Part shown: positions 15,719-24,033 of the stretch, one piece after another
Numbering within the stretch: the stretch's first letter is position 1
Layout of the letters: each line of letters begins with the position of its first letter
Assembly (NCBI RefSeq): GCF_011421425.1
Contig: NZ_WPCW01000002.1
Coordinates: 186,001 to 250,000 of the forward strand
Direction: 5' to 3'
Length of the DNA stretch: 64,000 nt
From: Streptococcus catagoni
Lineage (GTDB): Bacteria; Bacillota; Bacilli; Lactobacillales; Streptococcaceae
Program-made: the position numbers and the translations under genes
The notes under the pieces: model-generated
Databases searched by the model: none
What the model saw: only the letters and a program-made list of their open reading frames with translations
What the model was told of the DNA's origin: nothing

Positions 15719-15859
15719 ATGAGATCAAATAAATATCCGTACAGCAAATCACAATGGGATAAAGAAGTAAGTAATATATACGTTGACAATGATTATACTA
15801 TCCCATACACAACATTAGTTCATCATATCAATAGACTAATTGGCGAGGTTAGGGTATGA
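15719..15859 (+). CDS. Very small phage protein upstream of HNH gene (46 residues)
   Basis: The ATG at 15719 follows an AGGAGAT ribosome site, and the TGA overlaps the next gene's ATG. The product is polar with Tyr-Pro-Tyr-Ser-Lys-Ser-Gln-Trp near the start. It is the first gene of the packaging module. No family recognised. Confidence 0.55.
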   Translation: MRSNKYPYSKSQWDKEVSNIYVDNDYTIPYTTLVHHINRLIGEVRV

Positions 15860-16199
15860 GGCCGCAGAAGCTAACCATTGCTGGAGGTAGGCGTACAACG
15901 GTCGACTACGACGATAGATCAGCAGAGTATCGTGATTACAATCGCAATCGCTGGAAGTATGATAAAGAGACTAAACAGTTTTATAACTCTAAGATATGGA
16001 GAGAGACAAGTAAGCAAATCTTATTACAAAGCGATTATGTTTGTGCTATGTGTGGTGGCGAAGCGACTATGACTGACCACATTATTAGTGTAAAAAAGAT
16101 TGGAACAAAAGATTAGATTGGAATAACTTGCAAGCAAGCTGTAAAGCTTGTAACGACAGTAAAGCGATAAGAGAAAGGTGTAAAAGCCATAGCGAATAA
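15856..16199 (+). pseudogene. HNH endonuclease of the packaging module, frameshifted
   Basis: The first frame gives 86 residues with Trp-Arg-Glu-Thr-Ser-Lys-Gln-Ile, Cys-Ala-Met-Cys and Asp-His-Ile-Ile, then stops at 16114. From 16116 a second frame continues as Asp-Trp-Asn-Asn-Leu-Gln-Ala-Ser-Cys-Lys-Ala-Cys-Asn-Asp-Ser-Lys, the expected second half of an HNH domain with its zinc cysteines, ending at 16199. One added base near 16112-16115 would restore a 114-residue protein. In HK97-like phages the HNH protein aids the terminase at cos. Either this copy is broken or the base is a sequencing error. Confidence 0.85.
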
Positions 16200-16362
16200 A
16201 TGGCTATAAAAAAACAATATACGGCACAAACATTCGGAAACTACCCCCATTCATTTTGAACGGGGCTATATCGTTCAGAAAATAAAGAACGCGCCCTTTT
16301 CCGTGCAAAAAATTCCCTTTTTGAAATTTTTAAAACTGTAAAGTTCGTGTAAAGGAGGTTCT
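16200..16362. other. Gene-free stretch between HNH and terS; likely cos region
   Basis: No gene fits here. The stretch has a C-rich block (16243-16247), a G-rich block (16262-16265) and a GTTC/GAAC inverted repeat around 16273-16290. HK97-like cos phages of streptococci usually carry cos between the HNH and terS genes, so cos is expected here, but I cannot identify the nick sites. Confidence 0.4.
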
Positions 16363-16830
16363 ATGGGAAGAAAATTAAAGGTGGTTGAAACAACAAAAAA
16401 ACACCTCACAAAAGAAGAAAAAATAGCAAGAGAAACCGCACAGAATAAGGCTTCTGACGGATTATCTAAACTACAAATAACACCGCCAAAACATTTAAAT
16501 CAAGTTGCAAGGGCTGAATACAAAAGAATTATAGATGATCTCCAAAACCTACCCCTTAGGAATCTTGATAGAGCCATCTTAGAAAGTTATTGTACATGGT
16601 ATGCGATATATAAAGCAGCTGCAAAAAAATTAGATGAGGTTGGTTATTTTACGAACGATCTAGATAAAGGATTGATTCCAAGTCCGCTTATTTTAACTTT
16701 AGAAAAAGCGACGGCTCACATTAGAAGCAGTGCAAGTCAGTTAGGGCTAACAGTTGATAGCCGTATGAAAATGTTTATACCAAAAGAAGAAGAAAAACCG
16801 AAAAGTTTGTTTGATAAATTTGGAGGATAA
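16363..16830 (+). CDS. terS: Terminase small subunit (P27 family)
   Basis: A 155-residue protein with the P27-type layout: basic N-terminal tail, Pro-Lys-His-Leu-Asn near 46, then a helix with Leu-Asp-Arg-Ala-Ile-Leu-Glu-Ser-Tyr-Cys near 74-83 and Arg-Ser-Ser-Ala-Ser-Gln-Leu-Gly-Leu-Thr near 124-133, and an acidic C-terminus. It recognises the packaging site and regulates the large subunit. A strong AAAGGAGG ribosome site precedes the ATG. Confidence 0.9.
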   Translation: MGRKLKVVETTKKHLTKEEKIARETAQNKASDGLSKLQITPPKHLNQVARAEYKRIIDDLQNLPLRNLDRAILESYCTWYAIYKAAAKKLDEVGYFTNDLDKGLIPSPLILTLEKATAHIRSSASQLGLTVDSRMKMFIPKEEEKPKSLFDKFGG

Positions 16831-16850
16831 TTTGAAAGGAGGTTATCACA

Positions 16851-18599
16851 ATTACTTACGATTACTCAACAATTAGCGATGTCTATAAAGACAGCGCTTT
16901 TTATTATGCTAAAGATGTTGTAGACGGTACTCGTGTGGCAGGAAAAAAAGTTATCAAAGCTTGTATCCGTCATTTGGATGACCTCAAAAAAATTAATCTA
17001 GCTCCATATGTTTATACTTATGTTCCAGAAAAAGCTCAAAACGTCATAGATTTTATGGAATTATTACCAGATGTAAAAACTGGTAAACCATATCCATTGG
17101 CTGAGTTTCAAAAGTTTAATGTTGGTAACATTTACGGTTGGCGGAAAAAAGCTGACACAAGCATTAGACGATTTAAAAAGGCTCTTATATCAGTAGCTCG
17201 TAAAAACGGTAAAACAATTTTAATAGCTGGTATCTTGCTTTATGAGTTTTTGTTCGGCCATAATCCGGCAATGAGTCGCCAGTTGTTTTGTACAGCTAAT
17301 GATAGGACGCAAGCTAAGATCGCATGGACCATGGCTAAGAAACAGCTTGAGGCATTAAGAGCAAAGGATGTAGATATCAGAAAAGCTACAAAAGTCATGC
17401 GAGATGAGTTGACTAACAAAAAGGATGAATCGTACATCAGAGCACTTAGTCGCGATACTGGTGCAGTTGATGGCTTTGAGCCATATGTTGGAGTTTTAGA
17501 CGAGTATGCAGCATCAAAAACAAATGAAATGATTGAGTTATTGGAATCTGGTCAAGGTCAGTTAGACAATCCATTAATCTTGATTATCTCAACAGCTGGA
17601 CTTGATCTAAATGTACCAATGCACACAATTGAGTATAACTACGTCGAGAAATTACTAAATGGCGAAATCGAAGATGACAGCTACTTTGCTTATATTGCTG
17701 AGCAAGATTCAGAAGAAGAAATAAAAGATGAATCAACCTGGATTAAGTCAAATCCAATTTTAGAAGTCAAAGCGCTTAATGAAAAAATAATGGATTACCT
17801 CAGGAAACGCCGATCAACATCTTTGGAGACTGGTGAAATTAATAAGGTCCTAGTAAAAAACTTTAATATGTGGCGTCAATCTAGTGAGGAATCTTATATC
17901 GACAAGCAAACATGGGAAGATGCCAAAATTGAAAAACCAGACACTACAAAGCGTAGGGTTTGGATCGGTGTTGATGTAGGCCGTGTTAGTGATTTATTTG
18001 CCATTAGTCCTGTAATCATGATGGATGATTATTGGTATTTGGATAGCTTCTCTTTTGTCGCCACAAAGTACGGGTTGACGGCCAAAGAAAAACGCGACGG
18101 AGTGTCTTACAGTAATTTAGAACGTCAAGGCTATTGTGAGATAACAACACTTGAAAGCGGGGTTATTGATGATGAGCGTGTCCTAGAAAAAATTGAAGAG
18201 ATGGTCTATACAAATGACTGGGAAGTTAATGGAATTTGTTATGACCCTTATCAATTTGGAACATTACTTACAATGATTGAAAAAAGGCATCCAGAGTGGC
18301 CTCTGATTGAGGTTAGTCAAACGACAATGGTTTTGAACATGCCGACAAAACAATTCCGTGACGACCTCAAAAAAGGTAAAATAAAGCACTCTGGTAACCC
18401 TTTGCTGACCATGGCTGTAAACAACGCCTATATCAAGACTGATAACAATGGTATGAGGATTGATAAGAATAAGAATAGCAATAAGATAGACCCTCTGGAC
18501 GCAGCTTTAGACGGGTATGCAGTTTGTTACTTAGAGCCATTTGACGGCTCTGGTTACTGGACAAGTGAGAAAATTTTAGGAGGAGAGACGCTGTTTTGA
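16851..18599 (+). CDS. terL: Terminase large subunit; apparent ATT start
   Basis: This is the packaging motor: an N-terminal ATPase with Walker A-like Ala-Arg-Lys-Asn-Gly-Lys-Thr (about 116-122 of 582) and Val-Leu-Asp-Glu-Tyr, and a C-terminal RNase H-like nuclease (Gly-Val-Asp-Val-Gly, Cys-Tyr-Asp-Pro, Asp-Pro-Leu-Asp-Ala). The first ATG or GTG start in frame is GTG at 16935, with no ribosome site and a protein lacking the N-terminal 28 residues. The frame is open back through 16851, where ATT lies 8 bases after GGAGG, and the extra residues look like normal TerL N-terminus. So I place the start at the ATT; a mutated ATG is likely. Confidence 0.8.
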   Translation: MTYDYSTISDVYKDSAFYYAKDVVDGTRVAGKKVIKACIRHLDDLKKINLAPYVYTYVPEKAQNVIDFMELLPDVKTGKPYPLAEFQKFNVGNIYGWRKKADTSIRRFKKALISVARKNGKTILIAGILLYEFLFGHNPAMSRQLFCTANDRTQAKIAWTMAKKQLEALRAKDVDIRKATKVMRDELTNKKDESYIRALSRDTGAVDGFEPYVGVLDEYAASKTNEMIELLESGQGQLDNPLILIISTAGLDLNVPMHTIEYNYVEKLLNGEIEDDSYFAYIAEQDSEEEIKDESTWIKSNPILEVKALNEKIMDYLRKRRSTSLETGEINKVLVKNFNMWRQSSEESYIDKQTWEDAKIEKPDTTKRRVWIGVDVGRVSDLFAISPVIMMDDYWYLDSFSFVATKYGLTAKEKRDGVSYSNLERQGYCEITTLESGVIDDERVLEKIEEMVYTNDWEVNGICYDPYQFGTLLTMIEKRHPEWPLIEVSQTTMVLNMPTKQFRDDLKKGKIKHSGNPLLTMAVNNAYIKTDNNGMRIDKNKNSNKIDPLDAALDGYAVCYLEPFDGSGYWTSEKILGGETLF

Positions 18600-18766
18600 T
18601 TGGTTTTATTTTAAAAAACATACATACATTAATCTTGTTGATTGGATTAGGACTGTTAATATACGGTCTTTTTTTGTTTGGCGATAAGGTCGGCTTTATA
18701 TCAAGTGGTCTTATCTTAGTTATTTTAGCTACCTACGTAGATAGCATAGGAGGAAGACATGAATAA
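18596..18766 (+). CDS. Small membrane protein (56 residues)
   Basis: The frame starts at TTG overlapping the terL stop, with AGGAGGAGAG upstream, and ends just inside the next gene. The product has two hydrophobic segments (about residues 11-29 and 34-47) separated by a short charged turn. Small two-helix proteins are common at this point in such phages, but I know no function. Confidence 0.5.
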   Translation: MIGFILKNIHTLILLIGLGLLIYGLFLFGDKVGFISSGLILVILATYVDSIGGRHE

Positions 18767-18986
18767 ACGTATTAAGAAAAAATGTAAATTGGAAACAGCA
18801 GTTGTGATGCTAATTAAAGAAGTCACTGAATTACGAGCCATTGTGTCAGCAAATGCTCAAGCAACAAATAACGAGTTGGCAGCAGTTAAAGGCTTAGCTT
18901 TAGATAATCAATCAGCTATTGCAGATATTGCAATTGACGTTAACTACATTGAGAAAAATTATAAACGGAAGTGGGGAAAGAAATAA
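18759..18986 (+). CDS. Hypothetical phage protein, helical
   Basis: A 75-residue protein with a basic N-terminus (Asn-Lys-Arg-Ile-Lys-Lys-Lys) and long helices rich in Ala, Glu and Leu, likely coiled coil. AGGAGG lies upstream of the ATG. It sits between terL and portal genes. No family with known role recognised. Confidence 0.55.
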   Translation: MNKRIKKKCKLETAVVMLIKEVTELRAIVSANAQATNNELAAVKGLALDNQSAIADIAIDVNYIEKNYKRKWGKK

Positions 18987-18987
18987 T

Positions 18988-19244
18988 ATGGGATATACAG
19001 AAAAGCTAAAGAACTAGCATCACAAGAATTTACACGTCTTTCTGGTCGTGAAATTAAACCAGAAGACTGCTTTGTAGTCTGGTTCAGCAAGACTTTGCAG
19101 AACTGGAAAGCGCTTGTCAGTACAAATCAAATTAAAACGGGTGAAAAATGTGGTGATTATGCAGAGGTCACACACAATGGCGATAAAAAAGAGACTTACG
19201 TAGATGTTTATGCCAAAGTTTCAAATAAAGCATTTGCAGATTAG
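18988..19244 (+). pseudogene. DUF6275-like phage protein, frameshifted near the start
   Basis: From the ATG at 18988 the frame closes after nine codons. One added A in the run at 19001-19004 would join it to an open frame (19002-19244) that reads Ala-Lys-Glu-Leu-Ala-Ser, Phe-Val-Val-Trp-Phe-Ser-Lys-Thr-Leu-Gln-Asn-Trp-Lys-Ala-Leu and Asn-Gly-Asp-Lys-Lys-Glu-Thr-Tyr-Val-Asp, the DUF6275 pattern found in this position in streptococcal phages. Loss of one A in an A-run is the simplest explanation. Confidence 0.65.
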
Positions 19245-19267
19245 CAAACGAGGCAAATAAAGGTTAA

Positions 19268-19325
19268 CCGTATCGAATTCGACCCCTTTACAAATCAAGC
19301 TAAGTTGTAGCGATACGGCTTTTTA
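19268..19325 (+). terminator. Terminator-like hairpin before the portal gene
   Basis: CCGTATCG (19268-19275) and CGATACGG (19311-19318) form a perfect eight-pair stem with a 35-base loop, followed by CTTTTTATT. It could act as a leaky terminator between packaging and head genes. The long loop makes it weak evidence. Confidence 0.4.
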
Positions 19326-19357
19326 TTATGCCTTCGGTAGAAAGGAGGTGAGAATCT

Positions 19358-20578
19358 ATGAGTTTTTTTCAACCTTTGGGCAGTTCAAAGGTGTCCTACG
19401 ATGACTATATATCATCTGTTTTGGCTGGTGATGTCTCTCAAAAATACTTAGGTGTATCGGCATTAAAAAACAGCGATATTTTAACAGCAACGTCTATTAT
19501 TGCTGGAGATATTGCTAGGTTTCCTCTTGTTAAAAAGGACGTTAACGGCGATATTATCCATGACGAAGATATTAATTATCTTTTAAATGTTAAATCCACA
19601 AATAATGCGAGTGCTAGGACTTGGAAATTTGCTATGGCAGTCAATGCCATTTTGACCGGCAACTCCTTTTCCCGAATTCTGCGCAATCCAAAAACAGGTC
19701 AGGCTTTGCAGTTTCAGTTTTACAGACCATCAGAAACAACAGTTGAGGAAACGGACAATCATGATATTGTCTACACTTTTACTGACACTTTGACTGGTAA
19801 ACAAATTAAATGCTTTGCTCATGATGTCATACACTGGAAATTCTTTAGCCATGACACAATCCTTGGCAGATCTCCGCTATTGTCGTTAGGAGATGAGATT
19901 GATTTGCAAACTGGCGGTATCAATACCTTAATTAAATTCTTCAAAGATGGATTTTCTAGCGGTATCTTAACCATGAAAGGTGCTCAATTAAGTGGAGAAG
20001 CACGGCAAAGAGCGCGACAAGACTTTGAGAAAATGCGAGAAGGTTCTGTTGGTGGAAGTCCGCTAGTATTTGATAGCACAATGGAATATACACCGCTAGA
20101 AATTGATACTAACGTCTTGCAATTAATCACGAGTAACAATTTTTCAACCGCTCAGATTGCCAAGGCTTTACGAGTACCAAGTTATAAATTAGGTGTTAAT
20201 AGCCCTAACCAATCTGTAGCTCAACTGATAGAGGATTATGTCACAAATGACTTGCCTTTTTATTTTGACGCAATTACAAGCGAATTAGGGCTGAAAACAC
20301 TAAACGACAATGACAGACGTCTCTATCGTATCGAATTCGACACACGAAGTGTCACAGGTCGTAATGTAGACGAGATTGTTAAGCTAGTCAATAATCAAAT
20401 ATTGACACCTAACCAAGGCCTTGTCGAACTTGGTAAGCAAAAATCTACAGATCCTAATATGGATAGGTATCAGTCGAGCCTAAACTACGTCTTTTTAGAC
20501 AAAAAAGAAGAATATCAGGACAAGATTGGTATCAAAGGGAAAGGAGGTGAGGTAAATGCCAAAGAGGATAAATCTTAA
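19358..20578 (+). CDS. Portal protein (HK97 family)
   Basis: A 406-residue HK97-type portal with the typical Ile-Ala-Gly-Asp-Ile-Ala-Arg-Phe-Pro-Leu near 47-56, Asn-Ala-Ile-Leu-Thr-Gly-Asn-Ser-Phe and Leu-Gly-Arg-Ser-Pro-Leu near 165. AAAGGAGGTGAG precedes the ATG. Twelve copies form the DNA channel at the procapsid vertex, where terminase docks. It overlaps the protease gene by 23 bases, the usual order in this phage type. Confidence 0.93.
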   Translation: MSFFQPLGSSKVSYDDYISSVLAGDVSQKYLGVSALKNSDILTATSIIAGDIARFPLVKKDVNGDIIHDEDINYLLNVKSTNNASARTWKFAMAVNAILTGNSFSRILRNPKTGQALQFQFYRPSETTVEETDNHDIVYTFTDTLTGKQIKCFAHDVIHWKFFSHDTILGRSPLLSLGDEIDLQTGGINTLIKFFKDGFSSGILTMKGAQLSGEARQRARQDFEKMREGSVGGSPLVFDSTMEYTPLEIDTNVLQLITSNNFSTAQIAKALRVPSYKLGVNSPNQSVAQLIEDYVTNDLPFYFDAITSELGLKTLNDNDRRLYRIEFDTRSVTGRNVDEIVKLVNNQILTPNQGLVELGKQKSTDPNMDRYQSSLNYVFLDKKEEYQDKIGIKGKGGEVNAKEDKS

Positions 20579-21221
20579 AGGGCCACTAATATCAAATAAC
20601 TCTCAAGAAGTTTACGACTATTACGGAATGGAAGCTGTTAGTGCAAAAAGTATTTTTGATAACCTTCCCGAAGACAATAGCGATATTATCTTGGAAGTTA
20701 ATTCAAATGGTGGTCTAGTCACTGTTGGAAGTGAAATCTATACGGCTTTGCGAAATTATAAAGGAAAAGTAACCGCAGAAATCACTGGTATGGCTGCAAG
20801 CGCAGCATCAGTGGCTGTTATGGGAGCTGATAAGGTCGTCATGAGTCCAACCGCTCAGATGATGGTGCACAAAGCACTTTTTAATTGGGTGTCTGGTAAT
20901 AGCGATGATCTAGACAAAGCTTCTAACGCTCTGAAATCTAGCGATAAAGCTATCGTGAATGCCTATGTCGCAAAAACAGGGTTATCGGAAGATGAAATCA
21001 TGGATTTGATGCGAAATGAAACGTTTATGTCCGCTCAAGATGCCGTAGAAAAAGGTTTTGCTGACGAAGTGATGTCGTTTGAAGCAGTCGCTAGCATTGA
21101 TAATTCAATGTTGCCACAAGCGGTAATTGATGATTATTACGCAAGTAGAAATAAACGTAAAAAAGAAATTAGCAACATGTTGCTAGAAATCGAAAAAGAA
21201 GAAATTTTACAAGGGCTATAG
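20556..21221 (+). CDS. ClpP-like prohead maturation protease
   Basis: A 221-residue ClpP/crotonase-fold protease. Visible are the Asn-Ser-Asn-Gly-Gly oxyanion loop near 47-51, the nucleophile region Gly-Met-Ala-Ala-Ser-Ala-Ala-Ser near 76-83 and the catalytic His in Met-Met-Val-His-Lys near 105. It would cleave the scaffold-like N-terminus of the capsid protein during head maturation. It sits between portal and major capsid as expected. Confidence 0.92.
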   Translation: MPKRINLKGPLISNNSQEVYDYYGMEAVSAKSIFDNLPEDNSDIILEVNSNGGLVTVGSEIYTALRNYKGKVTAEITGMAASAASVAVMGADKVVMSPTAQMMVHKALFNWVSGNSDDLDKASNALKSSDKAIVNAYVAKTGLSEDEIMDLMRNETFMSAQDAVEKGFADEVMSFEAVASIDNSMLPQAVIDDYYASRNKRKKEISNMLLEIEKEEILQGL

Positions 21222-21244
21222 GCTCTTTTTTATTGGAGGAATTT

Positions 21245-22429
21245 ATGTTCGAAGAAAAAATTAAAGAAATTAAAGCGACTATCGCTGGCTTAAACCAAAC
21301 AATTGCTACTAAAACAGCAGAAGTAAAAAACGCTTTGGAGTCAGATGACCTTGAAACTGCTCGCTCAATTAAAGCAGAAGTTGAAGAAGTTAAAGCAAAC
21401 CTAGTAGAAGCAGAAAACGACTTGAAATTGTATGAAGCTAGCATTGAAAAAGGCGGTGCAGAAAATACTGGAGGAAAAGAAGTGCCACAAGAAACTAAAA
21501 CATACCGCGAAAGCGTTAACGAATTTATTCGTTCAAAAGGAACAGTAACTAACGAAGCTTTGCGCTTTGAAGGGAAAGACGAGGTTCTTATCCCACTTAA
21601 CCAAACAACTCCTGTAGATCCTAAAACGGACGGTGTTAAGAAAACAGATGTAAAACCTGTCTCTAGTGAAGAGATTCTTTACACACCAGCTCGTGAAGTT
21701 AAGACAGTTGTTGATTTGAAACAATTCACTAGCATCCACCCAGCTAAAAAAGCATCAGGAAAATGGCCGGTATTGCAACGTGCGACCGAAAAAATGGTAA
21801 GTGTAGAAGAGCTAGAAAAAAATCCAAAGCTCGGCAAACCACAATTTAAAAACGTGGAATGGGAAGTTAAAACTTACCGTGGAGCTATCCCGTTGTCTCA
21901 AGAGTCAATTGACGACGCAGATGTAGATTTGGTTGGTATTGTTGCTGAAACAATCGGTCAAATGAAAGTTAATACAACCAATGATGCTATCGCAACAATT
22001 CTCAAAAAATTCGAAGCTAAGACAGTAAAAAACTTAGACGAAATCAAGAAGCTTCTCAACGTTGATTTAGACCCTGCTTACAACGTGTCATTTATCGTAT
22101 CTCAAAGTTTCTATCAAACAATGGATACACTAAAAGATAAAAATGGTCGTTACCTATTGCAAGATTCGATCACTTCTGTTTCTGGGAAAGTATTTCTTGG
22201 AAAACCTGTTTTTGTACTAGCTGATGAGGTTTTAGGTAAAGATACAGCATTTGTTGGAGATTTCAAACGTGGTGTATTATTTGCCGATCGTAAAGACTTA
22301 GGTCTTCGTTGGGCAAATAACGAAATTTACGGTCAATATTTACAAGCGGTTCTTCGCTTTGGCGTTTCTAAAGTTGACGACAAAGCTGGTTACTATGTAA
22401 CATTTACACCAGCACAATTGCCCTCATAA
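21245..22429 (+). CDS. Major capsid protein (HK97 fold)
   Basis: The ATG at 21245 has TTGGAGG upstream and gives 394 residues; a TTG four codons earlier is ignored. Residues 1-75 are a charged coiled coil, the scaffold-like delta domain cut off by the protease. From about 150 the HK97 fold shows Thr-Ser-Ile-His-Pro-Ala-Lys-Lys-Ala-Ser-Gly and later Gly-Asp-Phe-Lys-Arg-Gly. The frame ends TTG-CCC-TCA-TAA. In the +1 frame, starting from CCT at the same spot, an open frame runs on into a HeH domain; see the next entry. Confidence 0.93.
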   Translation: MFEEKIKEIKATIAGLNQTIATKTAEVKNALESDDLETARSIKAEVEEVKANLVEAENDLKLYEASIEKGGAENTGGKEVPQETKTYRESVNEFIRSKGTVTNEALRFEGKDEVLIPLNQTTPVDPKTDGVKKTDVKPVSSEEILYTPAREVKTVVDLKQFTSIHPAKKASGKWPVLQRATEKMVSVEELEKNPKLGKPQFKNVEWEVKTYRGAIPLSQESIDDADVDLVGIVAETIGQMKVNTTNDAIATILKKFEAKTVKNLDEIKKLLNVDLDPAYNVSFIVSQSFYQTMDTLKDKNGRYLLQDSITSVSGKVFLGKPVFVLADEVLGKDTAFVGDFKRGVLFADRKDLGLRWANNEIYGQYLQAVLRFGVSKVDDKAGYYVTFTPAQLPS

Positions 22430-22571
22430 GGCCACTGAAGAAGTGGCGAAACCAACTAGTAAGAGCACTGTAGAGGAAATTAAGCGCTATTTAACAAGCA
22501 AGGGAATTGACTTTAGTGGTAAGACATTGAAATCAGATTTACTTGCACTAGCAGGCGTTGAAGAGGTATAG
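22422..22571 (+). CDS. HeH/LEM-like domain in +1 frame after the capsid gene
   Basis: This frame reads Lys-Ala-Thr-Glu-Glu-Val-Ala-Lys-Pro, then Val-Glu-Glu-Ile-Lys-Arg-Tyr-Leu-Thr, Gly-Ile-Asp-Phe and Lys-Ser-Asp-Leu-Leu-Ala-Leu-Ala, a helix-extended-helix (HeH/LEM) motif. It has no ATG; a GTG at 22443 lacks a convincing ribosome site. If tRNA-Pro slips from CCC (22421) to CCT (22422) just before the TAA, ribosomes would make a 441-residue capsid variant ending in this domain. Alternatively one base was inserted in a formerly fused gene, or the GTG starts a small separate protein. Confidence 0.5.
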   Translation, partial: PHKATEEVAKPTSKSTVEEIKRYLTSKGIDFSGKTLKSDLLALAGVEEV

Positions 22572-22573
22572 CT

Positions 22574-22876
22574 ATGGCTGTATCGAAAGAATTATTAGAC
22601 AGTGTAAAGCTCTATTGTAAAATTGACTTTGAGTTTGAAGATGACATCATCGAAGAAATGATTAAATCGGCACAAGAACAAATCTGTTTTGCAATAGAAA
22701 ATGGCTCAACCGCAGACACGTTCAAAGATAGCGCTAAATTTGCTTTAGCCGTCAAAAAACAAGTCAAGGAAGAGTACGAACACCGTGGTTTGTCAGCGGA
22801 TAGTGTGCGCTATCCGCTGGCTAATGGTGTGTTAAACATTATCCATCAATTAAGACTGAGGGGTGATGAATCGTGA
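22574..22876 (+). CDS. Head-tail connector (gp6-like)
   Basis: A 100-residue helical protein with Tyr-Cys-Lys-Ile-Asp-Phe-Glu-Phe-Glu-Asp-Asp near 13-23, the pattern of HK97 gp6-like adaptors that form the ring under the portal. Position directly after the capsid gene agrees. Starts two bases after the HeH frame stop and overlaps the next gene by four bases. Confidence 0.8.
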   Translation: MAVSKELLDSVKLYCKIDFEFEDDIIEEMIKSAQEQICFAIENGSTADTFKDSAKFALAVKKQVKEEYEHRGLSADSVRYPLANGVLNIIHQLRLRGDES

Positions 22877-23220
22877 TCACACGCAAGATGAACGTCAGGA
22901 TAACTATCTTTAGTCAATCTGGCGGTCAGAATGAAGACGGAGAGGTTATCTCTGCAATCAGAAAAGACATCTATACATGTTGGGCAGAGGTGCTAAAAAC
23001 TCAATTAAGAGATTTTAACTACCAGTCCAAGTTTCAAAATGCTAGCAACCTACCTACCAACAAAGATACTAAGGTCTTTTTGATTAGGTATAATCCTAAG
23101 TTATCTATCGATAACACGATGTTTGTTGAATTTAACAATCGTATCTATAAGATAGATAAAATTGAACCTGACGATTCTGGGAAGGACATGATTATGATCA
23201 GCGGGGTGAGCCTATCATGA
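22873..23220 (+). CDS. Head closure protein (gp7/gp16-like)
   Basis: A 115-residue beta-rich protein with Asn-Glu-Asp-Gly-Glu-Val-Ile near 20 and Cys-Trp-Ala-Glu-Val near 37, typical of SPP1 gp16-like head closure or stopper proteins. It begins at GTG coupled to the previous stop. It seals the filled head and joins it to the tail. Confidence 0.75.
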   Translation: MITRKMNVRITIFSQSGGQNEDGEVISAIRKDIYTCWAEVLKTQLRDFNYQSKFQNASNLPTNKDTKVFLIRYNPKLSIDNTMFVEFNNRIYKIDKIEPDDSGKDMIMISGVSLS

Positions 23221-23594
23221 CAAAAGGTTTAGATGAAATTCTAGCCAATCTCACGAAGCTTGAAGTGAAAGCCCCAAAAACCGCAAAATTAGCAGTCACC
23301 GAAGTTGCTAAAGAGTTTGAAAAAGCACTAAAGGCAAACACGCCTGTGTATGCGTTTGAAACAGATGAGCGACTACAGGAAGATACTGTTATCAGCGGTT
23401 TCAAAGGTGCTAATGTCGGCATTGTTTCAAAAGAAATCGGCTATGGCAAAGCGACTGGCTGGCGCGCTCATTATCCCAATGATGGGACGATTTATCAACG
23501 CGGTCAGGACTTCAAGGAAATAACAATCAATCAGATGACGCCAAGAGCTCGAGAAATCTATGCAGCAAAAGTTAAGGAGGGACTAGGACTTTGA
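23217..23594 (+). CDS. HK97 gp10-like neck protein
   Basis: A 125-residue protein with the gp10 layout: an N-terminal helix (Leu-Asp-Glu-Ile-Leu-Ala-Asn-Leu), Ala-Asn-Thr-Pro-Val, and a later Gly-Trp-Arg-Ala-His-Tyr-Pro-Asn-Asp-Gly-Thr block. It belongs to the head-tail joining genes and is coupled at both ends. Confidence 0.8.
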   Translation: MTKGLDEILANLTKLEVKAPKTAKLAVTEVAKEFEKALKANTPVYAFETDERLQEDTVISGFKGANVGIVSKEIGYGKATGWRAHYPNDGTIYQRGQDFKEITINQMTPRAREIYAAKVKEGLGL

Positions 23595-24016
23595 TCGCTG
23601 AAACGACAGCTTATAAATTATTAAGCAATGATAAGACACTAAACGAGCTGATGGATAGGCTCAGAGGTGGTCCTTTTAAAAATGGGTTTAAGCAAGGCAT
23701 ATTTACTTATGATATTCCGGATAACCCAGTTGACTTACGCAAAGTAGATTTAGCACCTTTTATGCGGATCAATACAACGTTAGATGGTCCTGCTGATTAT
23801 GCTGATGATGAGATACTGTGTAACGAGCAACGGGTTACGATTAATTTTTGGTGCAGAACAGCATCAGAATCTGACCAGATTGCAAAATGTATAGATGATA
23901 TTTTAAAAAAAAGTGGGTTTGAAAGATATACCGCCAATGAAAAACCAAGATATAAAGATAGCGATATTGACTTACTAATGAACGTAAGAAAATACCGCTA
24001 TTTTGATTTTTATTAA
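23591..24016 (+). CDS. Tail terminator/completion protein
   Basis: A 141-residue protein starting at TTG with AAGGAGG upstream. It has an N-terminal helix, then Val-Thr-Ile-Asn-Phe-Trp-Cys-Arg near 79 and a C-terminal Tyr-Arg-Tyr-Phe-Asp-Phe. Position just before the major tail protein and this fold pattern fit the DUF806-like tail terminator that stops tube growth. Family call is moderately sure. Confidence 0.65.
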   Translation: MIAETTAYKLLSNDKTLNELMDRLRGGPFKNGFKQGIFTYDIPDNPVDLRKVDLAPFMRINTTLDGPADYADDEILCNEQRVTINFWCRTASESDQIAKCIDDILKKSGFERYTANEKPRYKDSDIDLLMNVRKYRYFDFY

Positions 24017-24033
24017 AGAAAAGGAGCTAATAG

